NCBI RefSeq assembly: GCF_016428905.1
Contig: NZ_JAELTQ010000030.1
Location: 1-39,076, forward strand
Length of the DNA stretch: 39,076 bases
Direction: 5' to 3'
Origin: Dyella sp. ASV24
Lineage (GTDB): Bacteria > Pseudomonadota > Gammaproteobacteria > Xanthomonadales > Rhodanobacteraceae
The notes below the pieces were generated by a model. That model did not search any database. It was not told where the DNA came from and worked only from the letters and a program-made list of their open reading frames with translations. Shown one piece after another: positions 1 to 9,051 of this stretch. A program made the position numbers and the translations under genes. Each line of letters starts with the position of its first letter. The first letter of the stretch is position 1.

Positions 1-75
<75 letters not shown>

Positions 76-98
76 GTCATGGCGACGGCGATACTTGG

Positions 99-743
99 TC
101 AGCGTCGACTTGGCCCATAGTTGGCGAATTTCGCAAGCACGTCGGCGACTTCCTGATCCGTCAGCAGCACTGGCGTGCCGATCTGCAGGGACAGCGCGTA
201 CTGACGGGCCAGATTCTCGACCTCCACGGCCCGCCACATGGCCTGGGTGAGCGTGGTGCCCAGCGCGATCATGCCGTGGTTGGCCATCAGGCAGGCCAGC
301 CGGCCTTCCAGCGCGGCCAGCACTGCATCGGACAGCGCCTGGGTGCCGTAGGTGTAGTAGTCCGCGCAGCGGATGGAGTCGCCGCCGCCTACGGCGATCA
401 TGTAATGGGCCGGGGGAATGGCTCTCCGGCACATGGCCAGCGCCGTGGCGTAGGGCGGATGGACGTGGACCACCGCGCCAGCGTCAGGGCGCGCGAGGTA
501 GATGTCCCGATGGAAGCGCCACTCGCTGGAAGGACGCTGGCTAGCCGGCCAATGACCATCCCGGTCCACGAAAACGATGCCCTCGGGGGTGATGTCCTCG
601 TAGGGCGTGCCACTGGGCGTGATCAGGAAACCCTCGCCACAGCGGGCACTTAGGTTGCCAGAGGTGCCCTGGCTGAGGCCCGAGGTGGCCAGTTTGGCGC
701 CTTGGAGGACAAGGTCCTGGCGTAGCGTCAGCTCATCGCTCAC
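99..743 (-). CDS. Class II aldolase/adducin-family protein
   Basis: This is a 214-residue zinc-dependent class II aldolase of the L-fuculose-phosphate/L-ribulose-phosphate type. These cytoplasmic enzymes cleave or epimerise sugar phosphates through an enediolate held on Zn2+. With a GTG start at 743, the expected residues fall one position from those of E. coli FucA: Glu74 (catalytic, in SSEW), His93 and His95 (HVHPPYA) and His156 (NHGMIALG). The TSGNLS phosphate-loop motif is at about residues 27-32. The GTG is preceded by AGGGA at a good distance. An in-frame ATG at 863 would add 40 Pro/Arg-rich residues unlike the family and would run into the groES promoter. The substrate cannot be told from sequence, and it does not resemble MtnB closely. 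The gene stops 24 bases from the adapter junction, so its downstream neighbour is lost. Confidence 0.85.
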   Translation of the reverse strand: MSDELTLRQDLVLQGAKLATSGLSQGTSGNLSARCGEGFLITPSGTPYEDITPEGIVFVDRDGHWPASQRPSSEWRFHRDIYLARPDAGAVVHVHPPYATALAMCRRAIPPAHYMIAVGGGDSIRCADYYTYGTQALSDAVLAALEGRLACLMANHGMIALGTTLTQAMWRAVEVENLARQYALSLQIGTPVLLTDQEVADVLAKFANYGPSRR

Positions 744-836
744 GGGCGGATCCCTATGCGGTGCAGGCGGGCATGGTGGTCGGTCCCGGGCTGGGTGTCG
801 ATAGCGCCAGAAAGGCGACTTTCGGCACCCCTGGCT

Positions 837-865
837 CTTGAAAGGCCTCGGCCGCTCCCCCATTG
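837..865 (+). promoter_or_regulatory. Sigma-32-type heat-shock promoter of groESL
   Basis: CTTGAAA (837-843) is followed after 14 bases by CCCCATTG (858-865), closely matching the sigma-32 consensus (CTTGAAA, N13-15, CCCCATNT). Transcription would start near 872, so the CIRCE element downstream lies in the untranslated leader. The site overlaps the far upstream part of the divergent aldolase region. Confidence 0.8.
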
Positions 866-920
866 GAAGTTTCAGCCATCGGACGGACGCCTCTTGCGGG
901 GGGCTTTTGCGTCGTTATTA

Positions 921-947
921 TTGGCACTCACCTCCTGGGAGTGCTAA
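921..947 (+). promoter_or_regulatory. CIRCE operator (HrcA binding site)
   Basis: TTGGCACTC (921-929), a 9-base spacer, then GAGTGCTAA (939-947). This is the canonical CIRCE inverted repeat with one change in the left arm (TTAGCACTC in the consensus). HrcA binds CIRCE and represses groESL when chaperone is abundant. The site is 73 bases upstream of the groES start codon and downstream of the sigma-32-like promoter, which implies dual control. Confidence 0.93.
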
Positions 948-1020
948 CAGCGCCGGCACAGGCGCCGCTCCGGGGTACCGAATCCTGTTCAACCATCCAA
1001 CCGAAGCTGGAGCCCACACC

Positions 1021-1314
1021 ATGAGCAAACTGCGTCCGCTGCACGATCGCGTCATCGTCAAGCGCCTCGAAGAAGAGCGCGTCTCCGCTGGCGGCATCGT
1101 CATCCCCGACAGCGCCACCGAAAAGCCGACCCGCGGCAAGGTCATCGCTGCCGGTACCGGCCGCATCCTGGAAGACGGCAAGGTCCGCCCGATGTCCGTC
1201 AACGAAGGCGACACCGTGCTGTTCGGCAAGTACGCCGGACAGGAAATCAAGATCGACGGCGAAGAGCTGGTCTTCCTGAAGGAAGACGACATCGTGGCTG
1301 TCATCGAAGGCTGA
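1021..1314 (+). CDS. groES: Co-chaperonin GroES
   Basis: A 97-residue 10-kDa chaperonin, the usual length. GroES forms the heptameric lid that closes the GroEL folding chamber in the cytoplasm. The protein opens with the family signature ([13 protein letters not shown]), followed by the mobile-loop region ([15 protein letters not shown], about residues 23-37) that docks onto GroEL, and ends with the conserved [17 protein letters not shown] strand. The ATG at 1021 is the only start giving a normal N-terminus; an upstream in-frame ATG would add a non-homologous leader crossing CIRCE. It is the first gene of the groES-groEL operon. Confidence 0.98.
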   Translation: MSKLRPLHDRVIVKRLEEERVSAGGIVIPDSATEKPTRGKVIAAGTGRILEDGKVRPMSVNEGDTVLFGKYAGQEIKIDGEELVFLKEDDIVAVIEG

Positions 1315-1326
1315 GAGCAGGGAGTT

Positions 1327-3089
<1,763 letters not shown>

Positions 3090-3117
3090 GTCCACGCCTT
3101 TCAGGCATCGCACTACG

Positions 3118-3150
3118 AGAAAACCCCGCCTTGTGCGGGGTTTTCTTTTT
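3118..3150 (+). terminator. Rho-independent terminator of groESL
   Basis: The stem AAAACCCCGC (3120-3129) and GCGGGGTTTT (3135-3144) has loop CTTGT and is followed by CTTTTT. It lies 30 bases after the groEL stop. Confidence 0.93.
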
Positions 3151-3158
3151 CTGTGCCA

Positions 3159-3199
3159 GGAAAAACGAAAAAACTTGTTCGACCCATTTCCGTTTTTCC
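3159..3199 (+). promoter_or_regulatory. Inverted repeat upstream of the DUF535-fecIR unit (possible operator)
   Basis: GGAAAAACG (3159-3167) and CGTTTTTCC (3191-3199) are perfect 9-bp arms 23 bases apart, in the only sizeable gap (3151-3249) before the DUF535-sigma operon. A smaller dyad, ACTGT-C-ACAGT, lies at 3219-3229. No Fur-box-like sequence was recognised. Function is unknown; position alone suggests regulation. Confidence 0.4.
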
Positions 3200-3249
3200 A
3201 CGCCCGCACGTCTTAGCTACTGTCACAGTCATCAGCGGGTTGGCGAGCC

Positions 3250-4386
3250 TTGAACGAACGGAATCTTCAGCCAGGGGAGGAACCCCTGGACGCCGATCTG
3301 GTGTTCGCCGCTAGCGGCTGCGCCTACGCGGCGCAACGCTCCCTGGAGCGCGAATTGCAGTGGGCGGGGATAACCAGCCCGCCGGTGACTGGACGCAGGG
3401 AGCTCCCGGCCAAGGATGGCCAACCCGGCTTGTCGCTGTGGTGGCGGTCGTTGTGTGGACGCACCGACTGGTCCGACGATCCGGGGCGTCTGGCCGTGAT
3501 GGCTGGCAAGTATCTGGTGCGTGCGCTAGGTACGCCGGTGCGCCATCACCAGTATCTATCGTTTCTGGCCTCGCACCCCTCGCTGCGTGCGTGTGTGGAG
3601 GCCGACCCGCGTCTCTTGGAGCGCTACCAGCACCGCTTCGTGAATCGGCGCTGGCACCGCGCGGATCGCCTGCATGCGGTGCAGACGCACTACCGCCTCT
3701 TGCTGGAGCGTTGGTCGACGGATCTCTTTGACGGAGTTTACGTGCAGGGCCGCGCGACGCTGGGTTACTTCACCTTGAAGGACGGCAGCGACGTCGCGCT
3801 TCACTTGCGCCCTCCGGCGCATATGAACTGCGAAGGCGAGCTCACCCTGGAACTCACCGACGCTTTCGATCGCACGCTGTACCGCCTGGTGATGACGCTC
3901 ATCGACGACGATACGCTGGCTATTGGCTGCATCCAGGGGCCCTCGGGTGAGGATGCGCGCGAGGTAGTGCGCGAACTCACCAAGAACATGCACGGCATGC
4001 GTCCCAAGCAGCTGATGCTGGTGCTGGCCTATGCGTTTGCGGGTCAGTGCGGTTTGCGGCGTATCCTTGCCGTGGGGAACGCGGCGCATCCGTTGCAGGG
4101 GCGTGCGCGGCTCTTCTCCGACTACGATGCGTACTGGCTGGAGCAGGGTGGTGTCGCCATCGCCGATGGTTGGTTCCTGATGCCGGCCACCTTGCATCAC
4201 AGGACGGAAGCGGAACTGGAAAGCAAGCGCCGCGCCTTGTTCAGGCGTCGCGCGGAACTACGCTGGGAAGCAGTGAGACTGTTGAATGACGCATTGCGCC
4301 CCGTCACGTGGTGGCGCGATGCGACGGAAGCGTCGGCAGCCATGGAATCCCTGCCGCCGCTACCCGACGTGACCAGGGCAGCCTAA
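3250..4386 (+). CDS. DUF535 (VirK/YbjX-like) family protein, copy 1
   Basis: A 378-residue protein with a DUF535 domain. The family includes Salmonella/Shigella VirK and E. coli YbjX, which are linked to virulence and envelope-stress resistance but have no defined biochemistry. Family marks are the RYQHRFVNRRW block (about residue 125), the LGYFTLKDGSDVAL block (about 175), the REVVRELTKNMHGMRPKQLM block (about 240), and a basic C-terminal stretch rich in Arg and Glu. No signal peptide or membrane segment is visible. The TTG at 3250 is the longest start; GTG at 3301 is an alternative. A start before residue 80 is needed because WWRSLCGRTDW aligns with the N-terminus of the second copy at 24388-25302. 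Its TAA directly abuts the GTG of the sigma-factor gene, which suggests one transcript and coupled translation. Confidence 0.8.
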   Translation: MNERNLQPGEEPLDADLVFAASGCAYAAQRSLERELQWAGITSPPVTGRRELPAKDGQPGLSLWWRSLCGRTDWSDDPGRLAVMAGKYLVRALGTPVRHHQYLSFLASHPSLRACVEADPRLLERYQHRFVNRRWHRADRLHAVQTHYRLLLERWSTDLFDGVYVQGRATLGYFTLKDGSDVALHLRPPAHMNCEGELTLELTDAFDRTLYRLVMTLIDDDTLAIGCIQGPSGEDAREVVRELTKNMHGMRPKQLMLVLAYAFAGQCGLRRILAVGNAAHPLQGRARLFSDYDAYWLEQGGVAIADGWFLMPATLHHRTEAELESKRRALFRRRAELRWEAVRLLNDALRPVTWWRDATEASAAMESLPPLPDVTRAA

Positions 4387-4941
4387 GTGGATAGACCCGT
4401 AGCCACGCCCACTCATCCGGGCGTGAATCTCGATCCGGCGTTTGCCTTGCGCATCGCCGACTTGTTCCGCGAGCACAACCGAGCGCTCGTGGCGTTCCTG
4501 CAGTGCCGCCTGAATTCGTTGTCCGATGCTCAGGAGGTTGCGCAGGAGGCCTATGTGCGCCTGGTAACCATGGATCGCCCTGAGCAGGTGGAGTCGTTGC
4601 GCGCCTATCTGTTTCGTGTTGCCTCCAACCTGGCGGTGGATCGGATGCGCGCGCGCCAAGTGCGTACCGACCATCCGCTGGAGATTCCCGAGGAAGACCT
4701 GCACCTCGCACCTATTCCCGAGCGCCACGTACAGGCCACGGGGCAATTGCAGGAGCTCTACAAGGCGCTGCGTGAACTACCAGCCAAGACGGCACGTGCT
4801 TTTGTCATGCATGTCATCGATGGCTGCGAGATCAGCGTTATTGCGCGGGCCATGAAGATTAGCGAGCGCATGGTGCGCTATCACGTCGCCAATGCCCTGG
4901 CTCATTGCCGGGCACGGGTAGACGAACCGGAGATGCCATGA
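4387..4941 (+). CDS. ECF RNA polymerase sigma factor, FecI type
   Basis: A 184-residue extracytoplasmic-function sigma factor. Region 2 spans about residues 20-90 (DAQEVAQEAYVRLV, then SLRAYLFRVASNLAVDRMR), binding core polymerase and the -10 element. Region 4 spans about 115-170 (CEISVIARAMKISERMVRYHV), a helix-turn-helix for the -35 element. The GTG start follows the DUF535 stop codon with no gap and has AGGG 8 bases upstream. The last bases overlap the start of the FecR gene. In FecI-type systems a TonB-dependent receptor signals through FecR to release the sigma factor, which then transcribes the receptor gene. All three parts are present here. Confidence 0.9.
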   Translation: MDRPVATPTHPGVNLDPAFALRIADLFREHNRALVAFLQCRLNSLSDAQEVAQEAYVRLVTMDRPEQVESLRAYLFRVASNLAVDRMRARQVRTDHPLEIPEEDLHLAPIPERHVQATGQLQELYKALRELPAKTARAFVMHVIDGCEISVIARAMKISERMVRYHVANALAHCRARVDEPEMP

Positions 4942-5930
4942 TGGCTAACACTTTGAACGAACAAAACTTGCGCGTCGCCGCCGATTGGTGGATGCGACTA
5001 CGCGACCCCGCTGCGACGGAACGGACCACCGCGCAATGGCTGGCCTGGACCGATGAAGATCCCGCACACCTCACCGCGTTCGAGCGCGTGACCGAGCTAG
5101 CTGTACGCCTGCAGATGCTGGGCGAGGTCTCGCGTGAGCGGTTGATGGCGGAGTTCGCTACACCGCGGGCGGCGCCGCAACGCTGGTGGATCCCGGCTGC
5201 TGCTGCCGCCGCCGTAGTACTGGCCGTGGGCGGTTACGTGGGCTGGCATGCTACGTCCGGTAGCGTTACCACTCAGGCGTATGCCAGCGCCATCGCTACG
5301 CAGCGCAGCGTGGTGCTGGAGGACGGCACGCGCATCACCCTTGGTGGCGCCACGCATCTCGCGACGCGCTTCAGTCACGATCGACGCGAAGTCGATATCT
5401 CCTCCGGTGAAGCGTATTTCGAAGTGGTGCACGATGCGGGGCGCCCGTTCGTGGTGCATGCGGGCGACGTGACTATCGAGGACATCGGTACGGCCTTCAA
5501 CGTCCGCCGCACCGGCAACTACGTCACCCTCGCCATGGCGGAAGGCCGCGTACGCGTAGCCGATGCCTCCGGCGGTTCGCACAACAGCCTGGAGGCCGTG
5601 GCAGGCCAGTCGGTGACCTATGATCCGAGGCGTGCGGCCATGAACGTCACCACCAGCGATCCGGCCAATGCGGCGGCTTGGCGCAATCAACGCCTGGAGT
5701 TCGACAACGAGCCGCTGTCGGTGGTGGTGGCCAACATCAATCGTTATCGCGCGCAGCCCCTGCGCATTGCGGATACCGACCTGGACTCGCTGACGTTTAC
5801 GGGTACCGTCAGGGCTGACGCCATCGACGACTGGCTGCATGCCTTGCCGCAGGTGTTGCCGCTGCAGGTGGGCAACGTCAGTGGTGAAACCGTGCTTTCC
5901 GATACGCGCAGCAAGGCGGCATCGCATTGA
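4938..5930 (+). CDS. FecR-family anti-sigma factor/transmembrane sensor
   Basis: A 330-residue inner-membrane regulator that relays receptor occupancy to the sigma factor. Residues 10-55 form the cytoplasmic DUF4880-type domain (AADWWMRLRDP, then WLAWTDEDPAHLTAFERV). A single transmembrane segment of Ala/Val follows at about 80-102. The periplasmic FecR domain covers about 120-215 (LEDGTRITLGGATHL, SSGEAYFEV). A C-terminal STN-like region (LEFDNEPLSVVVANINRY, about 255-320) contacts the receptor's signalling domain. The start ATG at 4938 overlaps the sigma-factor stop as ATGA, a coupling arrangement; ATG at 4941 is equally possible. Confidence 0.9.
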   Translation: MMANTLNEQNLRVAADWWMRLRDPAATERTTAQWLAWTDEDPAHLTAFERVTELAVRLQMLGEVSRERLMAEFATPRAAPQRWWIPAAAAAAVVLAVGGYVGWHATSGSVTTQAYASAIATQRSVVLEDGTRITLGGATHLATRFSHDRREVDISSGEAYFEVVHDAGRPFVVHAGDVTIEDIGTAFNVRRTGNYVTLAMAEGRVRVADASGGSHNSLEAVAGQSVTYDPRRAAMNVTTSDPANAAAWRNQRLEFDNEPLSVVVANINRYRAQPLRIADTDLDSLTFTGTVRADAIDDWLHALPQVLPLQVGNVSGETVLSDTRSKAASH

Positions 5931-6048
5931 TCGACGCCGACTGAGCTGACAGCTCCTCGAAAGATAGCGTTCATTCGGTTGCCATAAACACACAACGTCC
6001 CTGACGCGTGTCACACTCGCGACTTTCGCTCGGCGAGAAACGGGGGCT

Positions 6049-8451
6049 ATGAGGAAAGGTGCGGCGCTGCTGCTGTCCGGCAGCCTGTTGACGTGGGTCT
6101 GCTCGGCTGTGCCGGGCAGCTGCCTCGCGGGTCCGCGCGCCGCCCAGGAGCCTCCGCCGTCGGCGCACCGTATCGATTTCGCGATTCCCGTGCAGCCGCT
6201 CGCCACGGCATTGATCGCCTTCGGCAAGCAAGCCAACGTGCAGGTGTTGACGGCGGGCAGCACCGTCGCACGCTTCCGTTCGCAGGGCGCCACGGGCAGC
6301 CTCACCGCGGAGGCTGCGCTTGCCCGTCTATTGGACGGCACCGGCCTTTCCTACGAGTTCACCGGCCAGGGCACGGTGGTGGTGACCGCGCCCGCCGTGC
6401 CGGGAAAGAAAGCGTCGTCGCGAGACCCACAGGACGAGGTCAAGGAACTGACGGCGGTCGAAGCCGACGCCTTGGTTGGGCGCGATGTGGGCTTCAAGGC
6501 GTCGCTGACCAGTGCCGGCTCACGCAACGATGCTGAGCTGATCGACGTGCCGCAGGCGGTGAGCGTGGTGACGCGCGACGTGATGGAGTCGCAACAGGCT
6601 CTCACCGTCGAGGATGTCGTGCGCAACGTGGCCGGCGTGTCCTACGTCCAAGATTCGAGCGGCCTGCCACTGTTCCAGATCCGCGGCTTCAATAGCGGCA
6701 ATGGCCTGATCGACGGCATGCCCAACAGTAGCGCGGGCTCCGGCGATTTCCCTCCGCTGGTGGGCCTGGAGCGCGTGGAAGTCATCAAGGGACCACAGTC
6801 GATTCTGGGCGATTCCAACGGCAACAGTTTCGGTGGCTTGCTCAACGTCACTACCAAGCAACCGCAGAGCGAACCCTTGCATGAGATCAGCTACACGTTG
6901 GGTGAGTGGGGGCAGACGCAAGCGGCGCTGGACCTAGCCGGTCCGCTGGGGCACAGCTCGGGACTCACGTACCGACTGGTGATGTCGGGCGATTACGCCG
7001 ACCGCTCGCCGCAGGGCTACCGTAACCGCCGCAGCGGTTATCTCGCACCGTCCATCGGGTGGACTACCTCAAGTACGCAGCTGGTGGTGGGCGTGCAGCG
7101 CATCCTCAACCGCCTGCCTATGCCTGATCACACCATCGTGTTGGGTAACACGGTGGGCAGCGCCACGCCGTTTGGCCTGCTGACTGGCAATGCGTACGAC
7201 TATGCCAACTACCAGACCAACCGCCTGTATTACCTGCTCGATCAGCAACTGCCCGATGCGTGGACCTGGCGCAGTCGCGGGCAATACGTGCACCAACAGA
7301 ACGACTCGCAAAGCTGGACGATGTCGAACCCCACGCCGTCCGGCGATGTGTTTCCCTATGCCGAGGCCTATCGGTATAGCGACAGCTATTTTTCGCTGTT
7401 GAACGACTTGATCCGTGTGTTCGGCACGGGGCCGGTGACGCACACCGTCACCGTCGGCGCGGACTACTCGCGTTCGCGGGTGGGACACACCGACGATTTT
7501 GTGCATTTCTACGACGGTGACGTCTACAACCTGTTCACCGACCCGCCGTTGCCGCGCGTATCCGACGTCGTACAAGCGGCAGACAATGTGCCCATCGCCG
7601 GCACGCCCTGGTCGGTAAACAGCGGTCTGTTCCTGCAGGATCAGCTGTCGCTCGGCGAGCACTGGGATATGTTGCTCGCGGCGCGTCGTTCGTACTACGA
7701 GGTATCGACTACCGATTTGCAGGGCAATCCGTGGACGCCGCGGCGCACGAAATGGGTGCCCAATGCGGGCATTGTCTACAAGCTCACCCCTGACGTTGCC
7801 TTCTATGCAGGCACGAGCAATGGCTTCCAGCCCTTGTCCTACCTCGGCGAAAACGGGCGGCCACTGGTGCCCGCGCTGTCGCGCCAGTTGGAAGTGGGTA
7901 CCAAGCTCAACCTGTTCCATCAGCAGGCGTGGCTGTCGGTATCGCTCTACCGCATCATGCTCGACCACAGTTACCTGTTCCTCGAAACCTACCCCAACGT
8001 CGCGAGTTTCGGACCAGGGCAGACCAATCGTGGTCTGGAGGTCGAGTTCGCCGGACGGCTTGCGCCGGGCCTGGACATCACCAGCAGCTATACCAACGCG
8101 CAGATCAGCAACCATGACGGTAGCGCGCCTACCGGTGCGCCGCGCCAGCGCTTCAACCTATGGGCAAGCTACTGGTTCCAGAGCGAGGCGCTGAAAGGCT
8201 GGGGTATCGCTGGCGGCGTACAGGCGCGAACTCATTCGCTGGCCCAAAGTCTGGACTACTCCACCTACTACCCCTCGCCGGGACAGGCCGAGGTGGACGC
8301 CAACGTGTCGTACCGCACCGATCACTGGCGCATGTCGCTGGGCGTGAAGAATCTTTTTGGGCGCACGCTGTACGCAGCCGACTTCAACGAAACCTTCCTG
8401 CCACTGCGTACGCGGCGCAGCGTGATGCTCTCCGGCTCCTACGACTTCTGA
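6049..8451 (+). CDS. TonB-dependent siderophore-type receptor with STN domain
   Basis: An 800-residue outer-membrane receptor of the FecA/FpvA kind. A signal peptide (about residues 1-28) is followed by an STN signalling domain (about 40-112: IDFAIPVQPLATALIAFGKQ). A possible TonB box (ELTAVEAD, about 130) comes next. The plug (about 150-270) contains ERVEVIKGPQSIL, typical of siderophore receptors. A 22-strand barrel follows, ending in aromatic Phe as outer-membrane proteins do. The STN domain makes it a signal-transducing receptor, matching the FecI and FecR genes just upstream (118-bp gap). A G-run (GGGGG) sits 2 bases before the ATG. The ligand is unknown; an iron chelate is the default expectation, not shown by sequence. 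Confidence 0.93.
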   Translation: MRKGAALLLSGSLLTWVCSAVPGSCLAGPRAAQEPPPSAHRIDFAIPVQPLATALIAFGKQANVQVLTAGSTVARFRSQGATGSLTAEAALARLLDGTGLSYEFTGQGTVVVTAPAVPGKKASSRDPQDEVKELTAVEADALVGRDVGFKASLTSAGSRNDAELIDVPQAVSVVTRDVMESQQALTVEDVVRNVAGVSYVQDSSGLPLFQIRGFNSGNGLIDGMPNSSAGSGDFPPLVGLERVEVIKGPQSILGDSNGNSFGGLLNVTTKQPQSEPLHEISYTLGEWGQTQAALDLAGPLGHSSGLTYRLVMSGDYADRSPQGYRNRRSGYLAPSIGWTTSSTQLVVGVQRILNRLPMPDHTIVLGNTVGSATPFGLLTGNAYDYANYQTNRLYYLLDQQLPDAWTWRSRGQYVHQQNDSQSWTMSNPTPSGDVFPYAEAYRYSDSYFSLLNDLIRVFGTGPVTHTVTVGADYSRSRVGHTDDFVHFYDGDVYNLFTDPPLPRVSDVVQAADNVPIAGTPWSVNSGLFLQDQLSLGEHWDMLLAARRSYYEVSTTDLQGNPWTPRRTKWVPNAGIVYKLTPDVAFYAGTSNGFQPLSYLGENGRPLVPALSRQLEVGTKLNLFHQQAWLSVSLYRIMLDHSYLFLETYPNVASFGPGQTNRGLEVEFAGRLAPGLDITSSYTNAQISNHDGSAPTGAPRQRFNLWASYWFQSEALKGWGIAGGVQARTHSLAQSLDYSTYYPSPGQAEVDANVSYRTDHWRMSLGVKNLFGRTLYAADFNETFLPLRTRRSVMLSGSYDF

Positions 8452-8464
8452 TACCTGAAAACGA

Positions 8465-8492
8465 AAACCCCGGGAGTCGCCTCCCGGGGTCT
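8465..8492 (-). terminator. Terminator between the receptor and the small secreted-protein gene
   Basis: The perfect 9-bp stem CCCCGGGAG (8468-8476) and CTCCCGGGG (8481-8489) has a TCGC loop. On the minus strand it is followed by TTTTCGTTTT, so it best serves the minus-strand gene ending at 8515. On the plus strand the T-run is absent, but the hairpin may still help end the receptor transcript. Confidence 0.8.
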
Positions 8493-8514
8493 GGGTTCAC
8501 TCGTGCGGAACGAT

Positions 8515-8808
8515 TTACTGCTTCGGCGTGGTCGGCGTACCGCCTTCGGCCTTGGTGGCATCCGTCTTGGTCGCGTCGGTGGCGGCTGCCTTGGCCTTGT
8601 GGCTGCTGTGCTTGGCCTTGTGACCGGCATCCGTGGCCTTCGTGGCTGCGGCGTCGGTGGTCGACTTGGCCGTGTCCTTCGCTGCCGCACCCGCGGTGGT
8701 CGCGCTGGCTTCGGTCTTGGCAACCGGAGCGGCGTCCTGCGCGAACGCCGGAACAGTCAGGACGGAAGCGGCGGTGACGAGGAGAGCGGCAAGCATGGTC
8801 TTACGCAT
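8515..8808 (-). CDS. Small secreted Ala/Lys/Thr-rich protein
   Basis: 97 residues. A clear signal peptide (Lys/Arg start, Leu/Ala core, cleavage after AFA at about residue 23) precedes a low-complexity mature part dominated by Ala, Lys, Thr and Asp, with an AGHKAKHSSHKAKA stretch in the middle. The composition recalls the E. coli acid-shock protein Asr and histone-H1-like tails, but simple composition cannot establish homology. It is probably periplasmic, basic and disordered. GGAGG lies 8 bases before the ATG, and the gene has its own terminator, so it is a real expressed unit. Function is unknown. Confidence 0.75.
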   Translation of the reverse strand: MRKTMLAALLVTAASVLTVPAFAQDAAPVAKTEASATTAGAAAKDTAKSTTDAAATKATDAGHKAKHSSHKAKAAATDATKTDATKAEGGTPTTPKQ

Positions 8809-9051
8809 GAGGTAAACCTCCAGTGTGGGGATGCCAGCGAAGACGTTGCTTCGTGGCTGGGATCCAAGCTAGACGTTCATCGCTCTACCGAACCTGAACG
8901 AAACTGGCTCCCTTAAGCGCGCAGACAGATCGATGAATCCACGTTATGAAGCGCGTGGAGAACCCCGTTTCGACCGCTTGAAAAACCTGCGAAACCGCCG
9001 CCGTGCTCATTTCGTTTGGACGTCCATTCCAGCGCCATCGTTAGGATGTCG

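Noticed and set aside
838..1314. 158-residue extended GroES
   Set aside because: The extension would translate through the sigma-32 promoter and CIRCE operator; the ATG at 1021 gives the standard 97-residue protein.
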